A stretch of DNA of 64,000 nt from Kordiimonas pumila (GCF_015240255.1 NZ_CP061205.1:2625501-2689500); one strand, 5' to 3'; counted from the first letter of the stretch, positions 45,549 through 56,546 are shown. The notes: generated by a model not told the origin, from the sequence alone. Made by a program: numbers and translations.

Positions 45549-46699
45549 TACCATGCTGCCTCATAAATAGCCCGTGCATCAGCCAGTGTTACTTCTCGTG
45601 GGTTATTCACAAGCAACCGGGTTTGCCGCATCGCATCAGCTGCCAGCCCTTCAACATCTGTTTCTTGAATACGCATCTGCCTTAGTTGCCTTTCAATACC
45701 AACGGTGTCTGCAATACTCTCCAGCCAGTCAATGAATGCCGCTGTTTTTGTCTCGTTCGTATTTCCAGAAAGCCCAATTACAGTTGAAAGCTCTGCATAC
45801 ATATCGCCCGCTTCAAGGGCGTTAAACCGTAAAACATGCGGCAAAACCAGCGCGTTTGATAACCCATGTGGAATGTGGAACCTGCCGCCCAGCGGGTATG
45901 CAAGGGCATGCACAGCACCAACCGGGGCATTTGTAAAAGCCACGCCCGCCATCATGGCACCCGTTAACATGGCGCGCCGTGCGGTAAGGTTTGAGCCATC
46001 CTTGCAAGCCAGTACAATATTATCCCCCAACAGCTTTAAGGCACCACAAGCAAGCGCATCAGACATAGGGTTTTTCTTAATGGCAGATGTATAGGCCTCA
46101 ATGGCATGAACCATAGCATCAATGCCGGTTGCTGCTGTAATCGATGCGGGAAGGCCTGTCGTTAAAGTCGCATCAAGAATAGCAATATCAGCTAACAAAT
46201 GCCTATCAACGACCCCCATTTTGGTGTCGTTTGCAGTCGTTATAATAGAAATGGGTGTAACCTCAGACCCGGTGCCCGCTGTTGTAGGGATTTGAACAAG
46301 CGGCACCTTACGGGCCTGCACTTTATCCAGCCCGTATATATCAGCAAGGTCTTGATCAGACTGCGCCAAAACGGCAACCAGCTTTGCCACATCAAGTGAA
46401 CTTCCCCCACCAAAACCAATAATAACATCAGCCGCACAGCTTTTAGCCGCTGTTATTGCTTGCTGAACAATCATCTCACTAGGGTCTGCCTCAACCTGAT
46501 CAAATATAGTAACAGATACGCCTTTTTCTTCCAATGCAGCAGCAACAGGCTTTACCAAACCCAGCTTTACGAGGCCCACATCGGTCACTAGCAAAACTTT
46601 CTGCATGACAAACCGTTGTCTTACAATCTCGGCAATACGCGCCGATGCACCGTCTTCAACCACAAGTGATCCAACACTTAGAAAACCAAAACCAGTCAT
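45548..46699 (-). CDS. iron-containing alcohol dehydrogenase
   Basis: A 383-residue group III metal-dependent alcohol dehydrogenase. It has the NAD-binding GGGSSLDVAKL, the family signature PTTAGTGSEVTPISI and the metal-binding region HALAYPLGGRFHIPHGLSNA with the expected histidines. It interconverts an alcohol and an aldehyde. The gene is 19 bases after a coniferyl-type aldehyde dehydrogenase gene. Together they would turn a primary alcohol into an acid that a ligase could activate. Confidence 0.92.
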   Translation of the reverse strand: MTGFGFLSVGSLVVEDGASARIAEIVRQRFVMQKVLLVTDVGLVKLGLVKPVAAALEEKGVSVTIFDQVEADPSEMIVQQAITAAKSCAADVIIGFGGGSSLDVAKLVAVLAQSDQDLADIYGLDKVQARKVPLVQIPTTAGTGSEVTPISIITTANDTKMGVVDRHLLADIAILDATLTTGLPASITAATGIDAMVHAIEAYTSAIKKNPMSDALACGALKLLGDNIVLACKDGSNLTARRAMLTGAMMAGVAFTNAPVGAVHALAYPLGGRFHIPHGLSNALVLPHVLRFNALEAGDMYAELSTVIGLSGNTNETKTAAFIDWLESIADTVGIERQLRQMRIQETDVEGLAADAMRQTRLLVNNPREVTLADARAIYEAAW

Positions 46700-46718
46700 T
46701 ATTTTCCCCTAAAGTTTC

Positions 46719-48158
46719 CTAGCTTCCTATTTGCCTTTTAATATTTTTACGAAGCGTGTCCGTATAAGGCGGAACAACGCCTAAAAGCTTGCCAATGCTT
46801 AGCTTTGGGTGCCTTAGAACAGACTTTTGGTGGCTAAATTCTAAAAAACCTTCATAGCCATGATAGTGTCCCATCCCACTATTACCAACGCCCCCGAAAG
46901 GCAGGCTTTCATGGGCCCCATGCCATAAAACATCATTCACAGTCACACCACCTGATGTTGTTCGTGACAGAATAGTATTCTGCTCCTTAGTATCATGCCC
47001 AAAATAATATAGTGCCAGCGGACGGGGTCGCGCATTTATATAATCAACCACATCCTCAACTTTTTCATAAGTGCGCACGGGAAGAATAGGCCCAAAAATC
47101 TCTTCCTGCATCACCTTCATGTCATCACTTGGATTTAGAACAAGCACAGACGGCATTTTGTTCGATTTGTTTTGCCCTTCAAAATCTTCTAACGCCGGGT
47201 TAATCATCCTCACGTCAGCGCCTTTTGCCCGTGCATCCTCTATATAGCCAGCAAGTCTATCATAGTGTCTGCTACTAATGATTGATGTATATTGATCGTT
47301 TGAAAGCATTCTTGGGTACATCTTATGTACCTGCTTAGTATATTCTGCCACAAAAGCATCCTGCCTGCCGGCATCAATAGCCAAATAGTCTGGGGCAAGG
47401 CAAATTTGCCCGGCATTCAAATGTTTCATGGTGGCAACACGTTCAGCCACCATGTGCAAGTCAGCAGACTTGCCAACAATAACAGGGCTTTTCCCGCCAA
47501 GTTCTAAGGTAACAGGCGTTAGGTTTTCACTTGCTGCACGCATAACAAGCTTCCCAATAGCTGGAGCGCCAGTGAACATAAGATGGTCCCATGGCTGGCG
47601 AGCAAATGCTTCGCTTGTATCCACACCTCCTGTTACTACATAAACTTCAGTTTCATCAAAATGCCTGGAAAATACATCCTTCAGGAAAGCTGCCGTTCTG
47701 GGAATAGCTTCTGACGGCTTGATCATAACCCTGTTGCCTGCCGCAAGCATCTGTGCAAGCGGCACAAACACCATTGTGAGCGGAAAGTTCCAAGGCGTAA
47801 TAAGGCCAACTACCCCTTTTGGCTGCGGCACAACTTCAGCTTTAGCCCCCAGCAACCCGAGCGGAAATTGCAAAGATCGTTTAGATGGTTTCATCCAGCT
47901 ATCAACATGCTTGATGGCGCCTTTAAGGGCACTACAGCTGGCCACAATATCAGCAAACAGCGTGGTATCCGCTGATCTGTTACCAAAATCTTCTGAAATC
48001 AGGCTGATATACTCTTCTTTATAGTCCATCAGGCATTTTAAAGCGCGTTTCAGTCTGTCTTTTCTAACAGCCGCGCTCACGGCACCTTCTTTCAGGTACG
48101 CGTGTTTTTGTTTATCAAATATTACTTGTATAGCCTGCGCTGACGCTTCATCCATCAT
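46719..48158 (-). CDS. coniferyl aldehyde dehydrogenase-like enzyme
   Basis: A 479-residue NAD(P)-dependent aldehyde dehydrogenase. The catalytic set is N125 (PWNFP), E219 (LELGGKSP) and C253 (NAGQICLAPDY). The segment after the cysteine and the C-terminal LSIGKLLGVVPPYT are those of coniferyl aldehyde dehydrogenase and related fatty aldehyde enzymes. The substrate may be an aromatic or a long-chain aldehyde. It is first in a six-gene operon (this gene, alcohol dehydrogenase, thioesterase, two short-chain dehydrogenases, phosphotransferase). Confidence 0.88.
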   Translation of the reverse strand: MMDEASAQAIQVIFDKQKHAYLKEGAVSAAVRKDRLKRALKCLMDYKEEYISLISEDFGNRSADTTLFADIVASCSALKGAIKHVDSWMKPSKRSLQFPLGLLGAKAEVVPQPKGVVGLITPWNFPLTMVFVPLAQMLAAGNRVMIKPSEAIPRTAAFLKDVFSRHFDETEVYVVTGGVDTSEAFARQPWDHLMFTGAPAIGKLVMRAASENLTPVTLELGGKSPVIVGKSADLHMVAERVATMKHLNAGQICLAPDYLAIDAGRQDAFVAEYTKQVHKMYPRMLSNDQYTSIISSRHYDRLAGYIEDARAKGADVRMINPALEDFEGQNKSNKMPSVLVLNPSDDMKVMQEEIFGPILPVRTYEKVEDVVDYINARPRPLALYYFGHDTKEQNTILSRTTSGGVTVNDVLWHGAHESLPFGGVGNSGMGHYHGYEGFLEFSHQKSVLRHPKLSIGKLLGVVPPYTDTLRKNIKRQIGS

Positions 48159-48300
48159 TCCTCATCCCTTGATAACTCTGTATTCTTAAGGCTTGGGCGC
48201 CCAGAACCGGAAGTATACCCTACTAGATAATAGACCGGGATACGGTATCGTCAAAAAACAGGGGAAATATCTAGAGAAAAAGATAGGCTTACAGCACTCA

Positions 48301-50454
48301 TTATGCGGTTTTTAACCTAATAACATTCTCATATTTTATCAGGCCGTCCTCTTCTTGAGTGCTGTCTTCTCGATCACTACGAATTTCATCAAGAAACCTA
48401 CCAAGTTGTGACCCAAGGGCCTCTGCTTCGGTCATTAGACTATCAGCATATCCTTTCAGGCCCACAGCCATAGTCTGTGTTTCCTCTGCTGCACCACCCA
48501 TTATACCAACACTTTCCCGCATAATTTCTGTACCACTTGCAAGCTGTTGAATGTTAGCTGCTATATCCTGTGTTGCTGAGGATTGCTGGTTAACGGCGGC
48601 AACTACCGACTGCGTAACTGAATTCATTTTTGTAATTATAGCGCTAATATTTGATATGGCCTTACCAGCATCAGAAGAAACATTCTGAATTTTGTCAACA
48701 TAGCCTGCAATCTGCGCGGTAGCTTTACTTGATTGTGCAGCAAGGTTTTTTACCTCAGAGGCAACAACCGCAAAACCACGACCGGCATCCCCGGCTCTCG
48801 CTGCTTCAATCGTTGCATTAAGAGCAAGCAGATTGGTTTGTTCTGCTATATCATTAATAAGTTTTACAATTTCGCCAATTTGCAGCGCCGCCTGATTAAG
48901 ACTAGCAACAGTTTCCGTGGTTTTCACAGCTTCCTTAGCAGCATCTCCCGCCACAGTAGCACTTACTGACAGTTCGTCACTTACAGATTCAAATGAAACA
49001 GCGAGTTCTTCTGTCGATTCTGCGACAGCGCTCACGCTGGATGTTGCCTCTGTTGTAGTCGAATATGTATTTTTAACCTGAAACTGTGTTTGCTCCGTAT
49101 TCGCAACAAGAGAGCGTGAAGCTTGTCCCACTTCCTTTGCTGCACTCATAACAGCCTGCACAATCCCCGAAACTCTTTGTTCAAACTCATCTGCCATAGC
49201 AAGACGCTGTCGGCGGCGAATTTCACGCCGGGCCGCTCTGTTCGCAATTTCTTCATTTCGCTTTTGTTCTATAATAGCAGCCTGCTCTGCATCCCGGTGC
49301 CGCAATGCTTCTGCAGCTTCCAGTTCCGCCTTGAGCTTTTCTTGCGCCAGCATCTCAAGCTCAAAAGCTTTATCTTTAAAAACATTGGCGGCTGAAGCCA
49401 GCTTGCCAATTTCATCTCGCCTTGCGCTGTAGGGAATAATCACATCCTTATCACCACTTGCAAGCTGCGCCACGGACTGCGTGATGCGGGCAAGGGGTTT
49501 CGCAATAGATACACCAATAATATAAGCAAGAATGATAGCAAGAATGCCGCCTATAGCCAGCCCGGTAAAGCTGGACGATATAGTATCTGAAACATTCCCA
49601 TTCATCTGTGATAAAGCGTCAGTCTGGCTGCTGCGTGTATGGTGCCTTATCGTGTCAGTAAGTGTATTAATGGCACGGGTTGCAACAACCAGTTCATTCA
49701 TTGCATCGTTAAGCCCAACAGAGACAGCATTACGCTGCCTCAAGCTTTGTCTAATAACATCTGCATCCCTGCGCACATATCGAATAACAGTTCTTTCCTT
49801 GCGCGGAAGCGATTTAAAATAGTCACCTGCAGCCGCTATAGCCGCATCGACTTCTTCCCCCGCAGCAATAGCTTCATTAAAATCCAATTGTTTATCAGAT
49901 GCTATATAAGCAATACTTGACTGTGTAAAACGCTCTACCAGTGACGGGAATTTACTACCAATATCATGGTGTGCAGCACCACCAATTTTTTGGAGCGCAT
50001 CCGTAAATGCACCAGAGGACTGCGTTAGTTTACCAATCCCTACAAGCACAACCTGCAAGGCATCGCTATCATTACCAAGGCGGTTTTCAATGCGTGTAAA
50101 TACTTCATCAAATTTAGCATCTGCCACCGTAAGCTTGTCAGCCTGATCTTTATTTTCAGACGCTATAAGCACCTCAACCACCTGATCTTTCAACAGCGAT
50201 GCATTTTCACGGCTTAGTTCAACCTGCTGCTTATCCAGATCAAGGCCTGAATATGCAAATGACCGAAGCGAATGCGCCTGCGCCAAGACGCTTGTCGTAT
50301 AGTTGTTAACAAGGCGGACAACTTCGGTTTTTTTAACAATCTGATCTGATGAGCTTGTTAAACTGCGCAGTTTTAAAGCCGATGTGATATTAACACCGCC
50401 CAAAATAGCAATAATCGCAAGAAAACCAAAAATAATACGAAGACGAACGGACAT
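48301..50454 (-). CDS. methyl-accepting chemotaxis protein
   Basis: A 717-residue transmembrane chemoreceptor. A first membrane helix (about 6-26) is followed by a long helical periplasmic domain, a second helix (about 298-318), HAMP ([19 protein letters not shown] on), a long charged coiled coil and the signalling domain. The hairpin tip is clear ([19 protein letters not shown]). The periplasmic helical bundle gives no ligand clue. The ATG at 50454 ([11 protein letters not shown]) is favoured over an upstream extension that would put hydrophilic residues before the membrane helix. No che genes are adjacent. Confidence 0.93.
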   Translation of the reverse strand: MSVRLRIIFGFLAIIAILGGVNITSALKLRSLTSSSDQIVKKTEVVRLVNNYTTSVLAQAHSLRSFAYSGLDLDKQQVELSRENASLLKDQVVEVLIASENKDQADKLTVADAKFDEVFTRIENRLGNDSDALQVVLVGIGKLTQSSGAFTDALQKIGGAAHHDIGSKFPSLVERFTQSSIAYIASDKQLDFNEAIAAGEEVDAAIAAAGDYFKSLPRKERTVIRYVRRDADVIRQSLRQRNAVSVGLNDAMNELVVATRAINTLTDTIRHHTRSSQTDALSQMNGNVSDTISSSFTGLAIGGILAIILAYIIGVSIAKPLARITQSVAQLASGDKDVIIPYSARRDEIGKLASAANVFKDKAFELEMLAQEKLKAELEAAEALRHRDAEQAAIIEQKRNEEIANRAARREIRRRQRLAMADEFEQRVSGIVQAVMSAAKEVGQASRSLVANTEQTQFQVKNTYSTTTEATSSVSAVAESTEELAVSFESVSDELSVSATVAGDAAKEAVKTTETVASLNQAALQIGEIVKLINDIAEQTNLLALNATIEAARAGDAGRGFAVVASEVKNLAAQSSKATAQIAGYVDKIQNVSSDAGKAISNISAIITKMNSVTQSVVAAVNQQSSATQDIAANIQQLASGTEIMRESVGIMGGAAEETQTMAVGLKGYADSLMTEAEALGSQLGRFLDEIRSDREDSTQEEDGLIKYENVIRLKTA

Positions 50455-50613
50455 AGGCACACTACCTTTCAGGATACTTTGCATGAAACACCTATGCAAA
50501 GGCACCATAAACGCTACAAAAAGGTTAGTGCTTACCTTAGGGTCAAATTATGACAACTCCATTGCAACTTTCTTACATATTTATCCTATCCACCTGATTT
50601 TATTAATAAAAAA

Positions 50614-51213
50614 TTAAGGATAAAGTTCTGACACATTCCATGAGCCTGTATCATTCAGGCTATAAGTCATGCGCTCATGAAGGCGAAACTTCCGGTCCCG
50701 CCAAAACTCAAAATATGTTGGTTTAAGCCGAAAGCCTGACCAGTAGTCAGGTCGTGGCACAGTGCCTGCACCAAATTTGGCAGTATATTTGGCAATCGCC
50801 GCTTCAAACTCAAACCGCCCCTCCATTGGGCGGGACTGCTTAGAAGCCCAAGCACCAATTTGGCTTGCTTTAGCGCGAGATGCAAAATAGGCATCAGCTT
50901 CTGCATCACTCACAACCTCTATCGCGCCTTCCACCCGAATCTGCCGCCGCAGGCTTTTCCAGTGAAACAAAAGTGCTGCCTTCGGGGTATGAAGCAATTC
51001 ACGCCCCTTACGACTTTCAAAGTTTGTGTAAAAAACAAGCCCGTTTTCATCGCAGCCTTTCAGTAAAACCATTCTTACACTCGGGGCTCCGTCTGCATCA
51101 ACGGTTGCAACGGCCATGGCGGTTGGGTCATTCGGCTCGGTTTTTTCTGCTTCTTTCAACCATTCCGCTACTGTCTGAAAAGGAATATTGAATGCCGCTG
51201 TTTTTAAAGTCAC
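50614..51213 (-). CDS. pdxH: pyridoxamine 5'-phosphate oxidase
   Basis: An FMN enzyme that makes pyridoxal 5'-phosphate, cofactor for several enzymes in this window. Hallmarks: [20 protein letters not shown], then [19 protein letters not shown], the [16 protein letters not shown] loop and the C-terminal [15 protein letters not shown] at 51213 has AGGAG ten bases upstream, giving 199 residues; an ATG at 51240 would add nine residues but has no ribosome site. It is divergent from the DnaJ-like gene, a common order in alphaproteobacteria. Confidence 0.94.
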   Translation of the reverse strand: MTLKTAAFNIPFQTVAEWLKEAEKTEPNDPTAMAVATVDADGAPSVRMVLLKGCDENGLVFYTNFESRKGRELLHTPKAALLFHWKSLRRQIRVEGAIEVVSDAEADAYFASRAKASQIGAWASKQSRPMEGRFEFEAAIAKYTAKFGAGTVPRPDYWSGFRLKPTYFEFWRDRKFRLHERMTYSLNDTGSWNVSELYP

Positions 51214-51384
51214 TGCTTTGACGCTCCTATTTGCAAACATAAAAATGCTTGTGATAAAAATTACTTAATAGTTTTCTGAACAATATTGTGCCATCGATGG
51301 TTGTTCCTATATTATATTCAGATATTAGTTCTTATATAACAGGTACCTCGTTTCAAGTATCCAATAGTCGTTCAAAGCAAACTT

Positions 51385-52356
51385 ATGACAAATCTATATC
51401 AAAAACTGGGCATTGATAAAACTGCAACGAAAGCTGAACTAAAATCAGCTTACCGCTCGCTTGCAAAAAAATATCACCCTGATCACAACAAAGACGATAA
51501 AAAAACAGCAGAGCGTTTCAAAGAAGTTTCCGCCGCATATCATATTCTCGGTGATGATGAAAAACGCGAAAAATATGACAGGGGCGAACTGGACGAAAAC
51601 GGTAATGAGCGCCCGCCAATGGGTGCTGGCGGCTTTGGTGGCAGAGGTGCGCGCCCCGGCGGCTTTGGTGGTGGTGGATTTCGGTCACAGACATCTCAAA
51701 CTGATTTCAGCATGGAAGACGCCGAAGATCTTTTTTCACAGTTTTTCCGCTTTAACAGCCGGGGTCCGGGTAGCAAGAACCAAGAATCGCAAAACCCCTA
51801 TGCAAACTCCGCTCGCCCCAAAGGCCTTGATATTAACTATGAAATAACCATTGGCTTTGAAGAAGCTATTACAGGCAGCACCCGCCGCCTGAAATTGAAC
51901 GATTCCCGTAATGTAGATATTAAAATACCCGCAGGCATCCACACGGGTCAGGTTATCCGGCTTTCTGGCCAAGGCGGCCCCGGTGTTAGTGGCTCCCCAA
52001 AAGGAGATGCCCTTATTGAAATACGTGTGGCACCACACCCCTATTACCGCCGGGAAGGTAATGATATTCACCTTGAGCTTCCTATCTCGCTTGATGAAGC
52101 TGTACTCGGCGGTGATATACAGGTGCCAACCCCAAGCGGCAGGCTAACAATCCGTATTCCGCGTAACTCTTCATCTGGTAAACGCCTGCGCCTTAAAGGT
52201 AAAGGTGTTAAAAAGAAAAATACCGAAGACGGCAATATGTATGTCACCCTCAAGGTTGTTTTGCCGGAAGACCGCGATCCAGAGCTTGAAAAGCTCATGA
52301 AACAGTGGCCAGCCAAAGGCGGGGATACCATAAGGAAAAAAGCCGGACTTAATTAA
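51385..52356 (+). CDS. DnaJ C-terminal domain protein (CbpA-like class B J-protein)
   Basis: A 323-residue Hsp70 co-chaperone. An N-terminal J domain (about 3-65) has the HPD motif at 31-33. A Gly/Phe-rich linker (about 78-105) is followed by two C-terminal beta-sandwich domains with the GFEEAITGSTRRL and PYYRREGNDIHLELPISL segments. The CxxCxGxG zinc repeats of true DnaJ are missing, so this is class B. No sigma-32 promoter was evident. It is six bases before yihY and likely co-transcribed. Confidence 0.92.
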   Translation: MTNLYQKLGIDKTATKAELKSAYRSLAKKYHPDHNKDDKKTAERFKEVSAAYHILGDDEKREKYDRGELDENGNERPPMGAGGFGGRGARPGGFGGGGFRSQTSQTDFSMEDAEDLFSQFFRFNSRGPGSKNQESQNPYANSARPKGLDINYEITIGFEEAITGSTRRLKLNDSRNVDIKIPAGIHTGQVIRLSGQGGPGVSGSPKGDALIEIRVAPHPYYRREGNDIHLELPISLDEAVLGGDIQVPTPSGRLTIRIPRNSSSGKRLRLKGKGVKKKNTEDGNMYVTLKVVLPEDRDPELEKLMKQWPAKGGDTIRKKAGLN

Positions 52357-52362
52357 GCGCCT

Positions 52363-53241
52363 ATGACAATGTTTAAGCAAAAAATCCTACACCACGGCAA
52401 AATATGGCAGCGCGGACTTGTGCTTTTCCTGAGAAATGACGCCTTTTCTGATGCAGGTAACATGGCATTCCTCGCCATGCTTTCCATGTTTCCTTTTATT
52501 ATTTTTCTGGTTGCTTTATCTGGCTTCCTTGGCCAGACAGATAAAGGCTTGGAAGCCATATCCTATGCGCTCTCGCTGCTACCGCCAGAGGTATCCAATG
52601 TTATAGACGGCCCTATTCAGGGCATTATTAAAAACACCGGCGCTGAAATTCTAACCGGCTCGATCATGCTGGCGATCTGGACAGCGGCGGCAGGCGTTGA
52701 GGCATCCCGGAATGCGCTTATAAAAACATTTGGCCGCGAGCATGCTCGTGCCATGTGGATCAGGCGCTTGGAAAGCCTCGGCGTTGTGGTTATTGGCGGT
52801 GTTTCCGTAATAGCAGCCATGTCTACGCTGGTTCTTGGCCCTGCCCTTGTAAAAGCCTTTGCAAGCCTGTTTCCTGAATCTTATACCGAGCATATCGAGA
52901 ATATCTGGAAGTTTTTAAATCTGTTTATCAGCCCGGCTTTGCTTATTTTTGGCCTTTATAGTGTTTATGCTGCCCTCACCCCCCGGCGCATTAAAAAGCC
53001 ATACCGCCTGCCCGGCACGCTTTTAAGCCTTGCCGTCTTGATCGCAACTGCCAAAGGCCTGTCTGTCTATTTGAAATATGCAGGCAATTATGATGTTACC
53101 TACGGTTCGCTTGCAGGCGTTGTTATTCTTCAGCTTTTTTGCTTTATGGTTGCGATTGGCTTTGTGATGGGCGGCGCCCTCAATGCCGCCTATACTGAAG
53201 CCCGGCAAGCAGAAATCACTAAAACAGATGAGAAAACTTAA
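52363..53241 (+). CDS. YihY/virulence factor BrkB family membrane protein
   Basis: A 292-residue inner membrane protein with about six helices. The family start is clear (ALSGFLGQ ... LPPEVSNVIDGPIQGII), as is the conserved WTAAAGVEASRNALIKTFGRE region and a late GSLAGVVILQLFCFMVAIGFVMGGALNA. Earlier naming as ribonuclease BN is not supported for this family, and its molecular function is unsettled. It follows the DnaJ-like gene closely and precedes fabI. Confidence 0.9.
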   Translation: MTMFKQKILHHGKIWQRGLVLFLRNDAFSDAGNMAFLAMLSMFPFIIFLVALSGFLGQTDKGLEAISYALSLLPPEVSNVIDGPIQGIIKNTGAEILTGSIMLAIWTAAAGVEASRNALIKTFGREHARAMWIRRLESLGVVVIGGVSVIAAMSTLVLGPALVKAFASLFPESYTEHIENIWKFLNLFISPALLIFGLYSVYAALTPRRIKKPYRLPGTLLSLAVLIATAKGLSVYLKYAGNYDVTYGSLAGVVILQLFCFMVAIGFVMGGALNAAYTEARQAEITKTDEKT

Positions 53242-53352
53242 AATAGCACCACTGAAAATATGACAGATTGACGTACCCGAGACTTGCTATAGGATGCGCC
53301 AACTTTTAAAACAGTGTAACAGTTATCGCTCAACGACAAAAACGGGGCCACT

Positions 53353-54168
53353 ATGACAAAACTAATGCAAGGAAAACGCGGACTTATTATGGGTGTTGCC
53401 AATGATAGGTCTATGGCTTGGGGCATTGCAAAAGCCTGTGCTGAACAAGGCGCGGAAATCGCTTTCACGTATCAGGGTGATGCGCTGAAAAAACGGGTTG
53501 ACCCTCTCGCAGCCTCTGTTGGTTCTGATTTTGTGGAAGAATGTGACGTATCTGATCCAGCCTCCATTGATGCCATGTATGAAAAACTGAAAGCAAAATG
53601 GGATACAATCGACTTTTTTGTTCACGCCATTGGCTATTCTGACAAAAACGAGCTACGCGGCCGCTATGTTGACACCAGCATGGACAACTTCTTAATGACC
53701 ATGAACATTTCTGCCTTCAGTTTTGTAGCTGTTGCTCAGCGTCTAGAGAAAATCATGAACCCCGGCGGTAGCATGATCACCCTCACCTATTACGGTGCTA
53801 ATAAAGCGATCCCGCATTATAATGTGATGGGTGTTGCAAAAGCTGCGCTTGAAGCCAGCACGCGCTATATGGCAAAAGACTTGGGCGAAAAAGGTATTCG
53901 TGTGAACGCTATTTCCGCAGGCCCGATGAAAACACTAGCAGCCTCTGGCGTGGGGGATTTCCGCATGCTTTTGAAATATAACGAGGTAAACGCACCGCTG
54001 CGCCGTAACATCACACTGGATGATGTAGCGGGTTCTGGTCTTTACCTGCTGTCTGACCTGTCATCTGGCGTAACAGGTGAAATTCATTATGTTGATGCAG
54101 GCTTTAACACCACCTGCATGATCAACAATGAAGAGCATATGAAGCAGTATATCGGCCTTCTGGATTAG
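53353..54168 (+). CDS. fabI: enoyl-[acyl-carrier-protein] reductase (NADH)
   Basis: Completes each round of fatty acid synthesis by reducing trans-2-enoyl-ACP. The 271-residue divergent SDR has [13 protein letters not shown] (14-26) for NAD binding and the FabI-specific Y156-(x6)-K163 pair at the same numbers as the E. coli enzyme, followed by [19 protein letters not shown] precedes the ATG. It sits 14 bases before aroC and is likely in the same transcript. Confidence 0.96.
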   Translation: MTKLMQGKRGLIMGVANDRSMAWGIAKACAEQGAEIAFTYQGDALKKRVDPLAASVGSDFVEECDVSDPASIDAMYEKLKAKWDTIDFFVHAIGYSDKNELRGRYVDTSMDNFLMTMNISAFSFVAVAQRLEKIMNPGGSMITLTYYGANKAIPHYNVMGVAKAALEASTRYMAKDLGEKGIRVNAISAGPMKTLAASGVGDFRMLLKYNEVNAPLRRNITLDDVAGSGLYLLSDLSSGVTGEIHYVDAGFNTTCMINNEEHMKQYIGLLD

Positions 54169-54182
54169 GAAACGCAAACACT

Positions 54183-55256
54183 ATGTCCTATAATACATTT
54201 GGAAAACTGTTCCGCTTCACCACATGGGGTGAAAGCCACGGCCCGGCCCTTGGCTGTACGGTAGACGGCGTACCGCCTCGCCTGTCGCTCACTGAAGCAG
54301 ATATCCAAGTGTATTTGGACGAGCGTAAGCCCGGCACCAGCAAATACACCACACAGCGCAAAGAACCAGATACGGTTAAAATACTGTCTGGCGTGTTTGA
54401 AGGCAAAACAACCGGCACCCCCATCCAGCTCATGATCGAGAATGTGGACCAGCGCTCAAAAGATTACGGCGATATTGCCGTAAGCTTCCGCCCCGGTCAC
54501 GCTGACTATACCTATATGGCGAAATACGGCATTCGCGATTACCGCGGTGGTGGCCGCTCAAGCGCACGGGAAACCGCGTCGCGCGTAGCCGCTGGCGCTG
54601 TGGCGCGCAAAACACTGGGGGACGGCATTACCATTCGTGCCAGCATGGTACAAATGGGCGCTCATAAAATTGATTACAGTCGGTTTGACTGGCTTGAGGT
54701 AAAGAAAAACCCGTTTTTCTGTGCTGACCCTGTAACCGCAGAAGCATGGGCAACCGAACTAGACGCCATTCGCAAAAGCGGCAGCAGCATTGGTGCCGTC
54801 ATTGAAGTGGTGGCCGAGGGCGTTCCCGCAGGCTGGGGCGCACCCATATATAGCAAGCTCGACAGTGACCTAGCCGCCGCCATGATGACCGTTAATGCCG
54901 TTAAAGGGGTGGAAATTGGCGCGGGCTTTGAGGCCGCTTGCCTCACGGGCGAGGAAAACGCCGATGAAATGCGCAAAGGGCCAGACGGCAAGCCAGAATT
55001 TCTATCGAATAACGCAGGCGGCATACTAGGCGGCATATCAACCGGCCAACCCGTTGTTGTGCGCTTTGCCGTAAAACCCACCAGCAGCATTTTAACGCCG
55101 CGCAAAAGCATGAATGCCGAAGGCGAAAATGTGGATATCATGACCAAAGGCCGGCACGATCCGTGTGTTGGCATTCGCGCGGTACCCATTGCCGAAGCCA
55201 TGATGGCCCTTGTGCTCGCAGACCATAAAATGCTGCACAAAGCCCAGTGTGGTTAA
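54183..55256 (+). CDS. aroC: chorismate synthase
   Basis: Last step of the shikimate pathway, converting EPSP to chorismate with reduced FMN as cofactor. The 357 residues carry all three family signatures: [16 protein letters not shown] near the start, [20 protein letters not shown] in the middle and [17 protein letters not shown] at the C-terminus. Its codon use is GC-richer than the next gene, which marks a sharp compositional step. Confidence 0.97.
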   Translation: MSYNTFGKLFRFTTWGESHGPALGCTVDGVPPRLSLTEADIQVYLDERKPGTSKYTTQRKEPDTVKILSGVFEGKTTGTPIQLMIENVDQRSKDYGDIAVSFRPGHADYTYMAKYGIRDYRGGGRSSARETASRVAAGAVARKTLGDGITIRASMVQMGAHKIDYSRFDWLEVKKNPFFCADPVTAEAWATELDAIRKSGSSIGAVIEVVAEGVPAGWGAPIYSKLDSDLAAAMMTVNAVKGVEIGAGFEAACLTGEENADEMRKGPDGKPEFLSNNAGGILGGISTGQPVVVRFAVKPTSSILTPRKSMNAEGENVDIMTKGRHDPCVGIRAVPIAEAMMALVLADHKMLHKAQCG

Positions 55257-55274
55257 CCCATAGGTGCAAGCAAC

Positions 55275-56537
55275 ATGCAGTTAGAAACATTTCTTAATGT
55301 TGAGTTAGCTCCGTGGAAAATTATCAAAAAAGAAAATAAAGCCTTATTTGCGGGCGGATTAGCTAATCCTGAAAACTTCCCGAAGTTTGCAAGACACCAC
55401 CGAGGCAAGAAGGTTGCCGATATATCTGCAGAGGGTGCCAAATCTCCCTCACATACCTTAAAAGGTAAATATGTCTGGGGAGGACACTACCATCCACATT
55501 TTGGGCATTTCATTGCAGAATTTGTTCATAGATTATGGGTGTGTTAGGAAACAGAATATCGTAACCATACGGTTTTATTCATCACCAATGGAAAGAACAT
55601 AAAACCATCCAGTTTTTTCATAGAGCTGATGGAACTGTTTCAGATAAAACATTGGCTTATACTTGATAACCCTACTTGCGTGGAAGAGCTAACCATAGGA
55701 GAGCAAGGTAAACACTTGGGAGGAGAAACACAGCATTGGTATTCAACGTTCCTTTCAAAGCTGATAACCCAAAAAGCGTTTCATTCGGAAAACACTCCAA
55801 AGAAAATCTGTATTCTTCGAGGTCACTTAAGCTCAGGTAGGCTTACTTTAGAAAAAGAATTAGAATTTTTTTTAGAAAAAGAAGGCTACACACCATTTTA
55901 CCCTGAAAACCACTGCATTAAAGAACAACTAAGTACACTTTATAATGCAGAAAAAGTGATTATGAGTGAAGGTAGTGCAGTTCACTTGTTCGACATTTTA
56001 CCCCCGATTAAAGCAGAAGTTGCATACCTGTCGCGCAGGCCAAACCAAGTACATACGTTTCTAGAGCCAAAGATCTCTAAACTATCTATATTCAGTGGAC
56101 AATTGGCATTTCTTCCTAAAAGCCCACAAGGAAGAAATAGAAATAAAGCGCTTAGCTATCTTTGTGGTGACTCAGTTCTAGAATTTTTGCGAAGTGAGGC
56201 CTTTCTAGAGAAAAGCAACTCTAAACTTTCAAAAGATTATTATAATGATCTAAAAGATTTTCTCGATAAATCTTCAGAACCTTTCTTAAAAGACGCCGAG
56301 GATATGGAAAGTTACCTTGTCCAATTACTGATTTCAGAATTAGCTCGTAAACAGAAAAAAATTCGCACCCTCAATGCTGAAAATACATACTTGCAAGCGC
56401 ACTTGGCACTTCATGACAAAAAGTATGACACAGCTAAAGAATATGCAGATCATTTTCACATAATGGAACCAAGCGACGAAAGAAACCAGATTCTAAGTGA
56501 AGCCATGAATGCCACATATAACGAACTTAAAAAATAA
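55275..56537 (+). pseudogene. GT61 (DUF563) glycosyltransferase interrupted by an in-frame amber codon
   Basis: Reading from ATG 55275 gives 90 codons ending HRLWVC, then TAG at 55545-55547. Continuing in the same frame gives ETEYRNHTVLFITNGKN and on to a stop at 56537, in total 420 codons with the single internal stop. Both halves fit one GT61-type glycosyltransferase: HYHPHFGHFIAEFVHRLW, then ICILRGHLSSGRL, EQLSTLYNAEKVIMSEGSAV, and an unfamiliar C-terminal helical tail. The family makes surface polysaccharides or glycans. The tract is clearly AT-richer than aroC beside it, suggesting acquisition. The second half could start internally at 55629 but would lack the N-terminal domain. Confidence 0.85.
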
Positions 56538-56546
56538 TCACAAAAC

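Noticed and set aside
52363-53241. Ribonuclease BN
   Set aside because: The YihY/BrkB family was once labelled so; the protein is a plain multi-helix membrane protein without nuclease motifs.
54674-55240. A 188-codon open frame opposite aroC
   Set aside because: Antisense to chorismate synthase with all signatures; open because of GC-rich codon use in aroC.
55545-55547. TAG as a recoded amino acid (pyrrolysine) in the glycosyltransferase
   Set aside because: No pyl genes are seen, GT61 enzymes have no known pyrrolysine, and there is no downstream element. A nonsense mutation is simpler.
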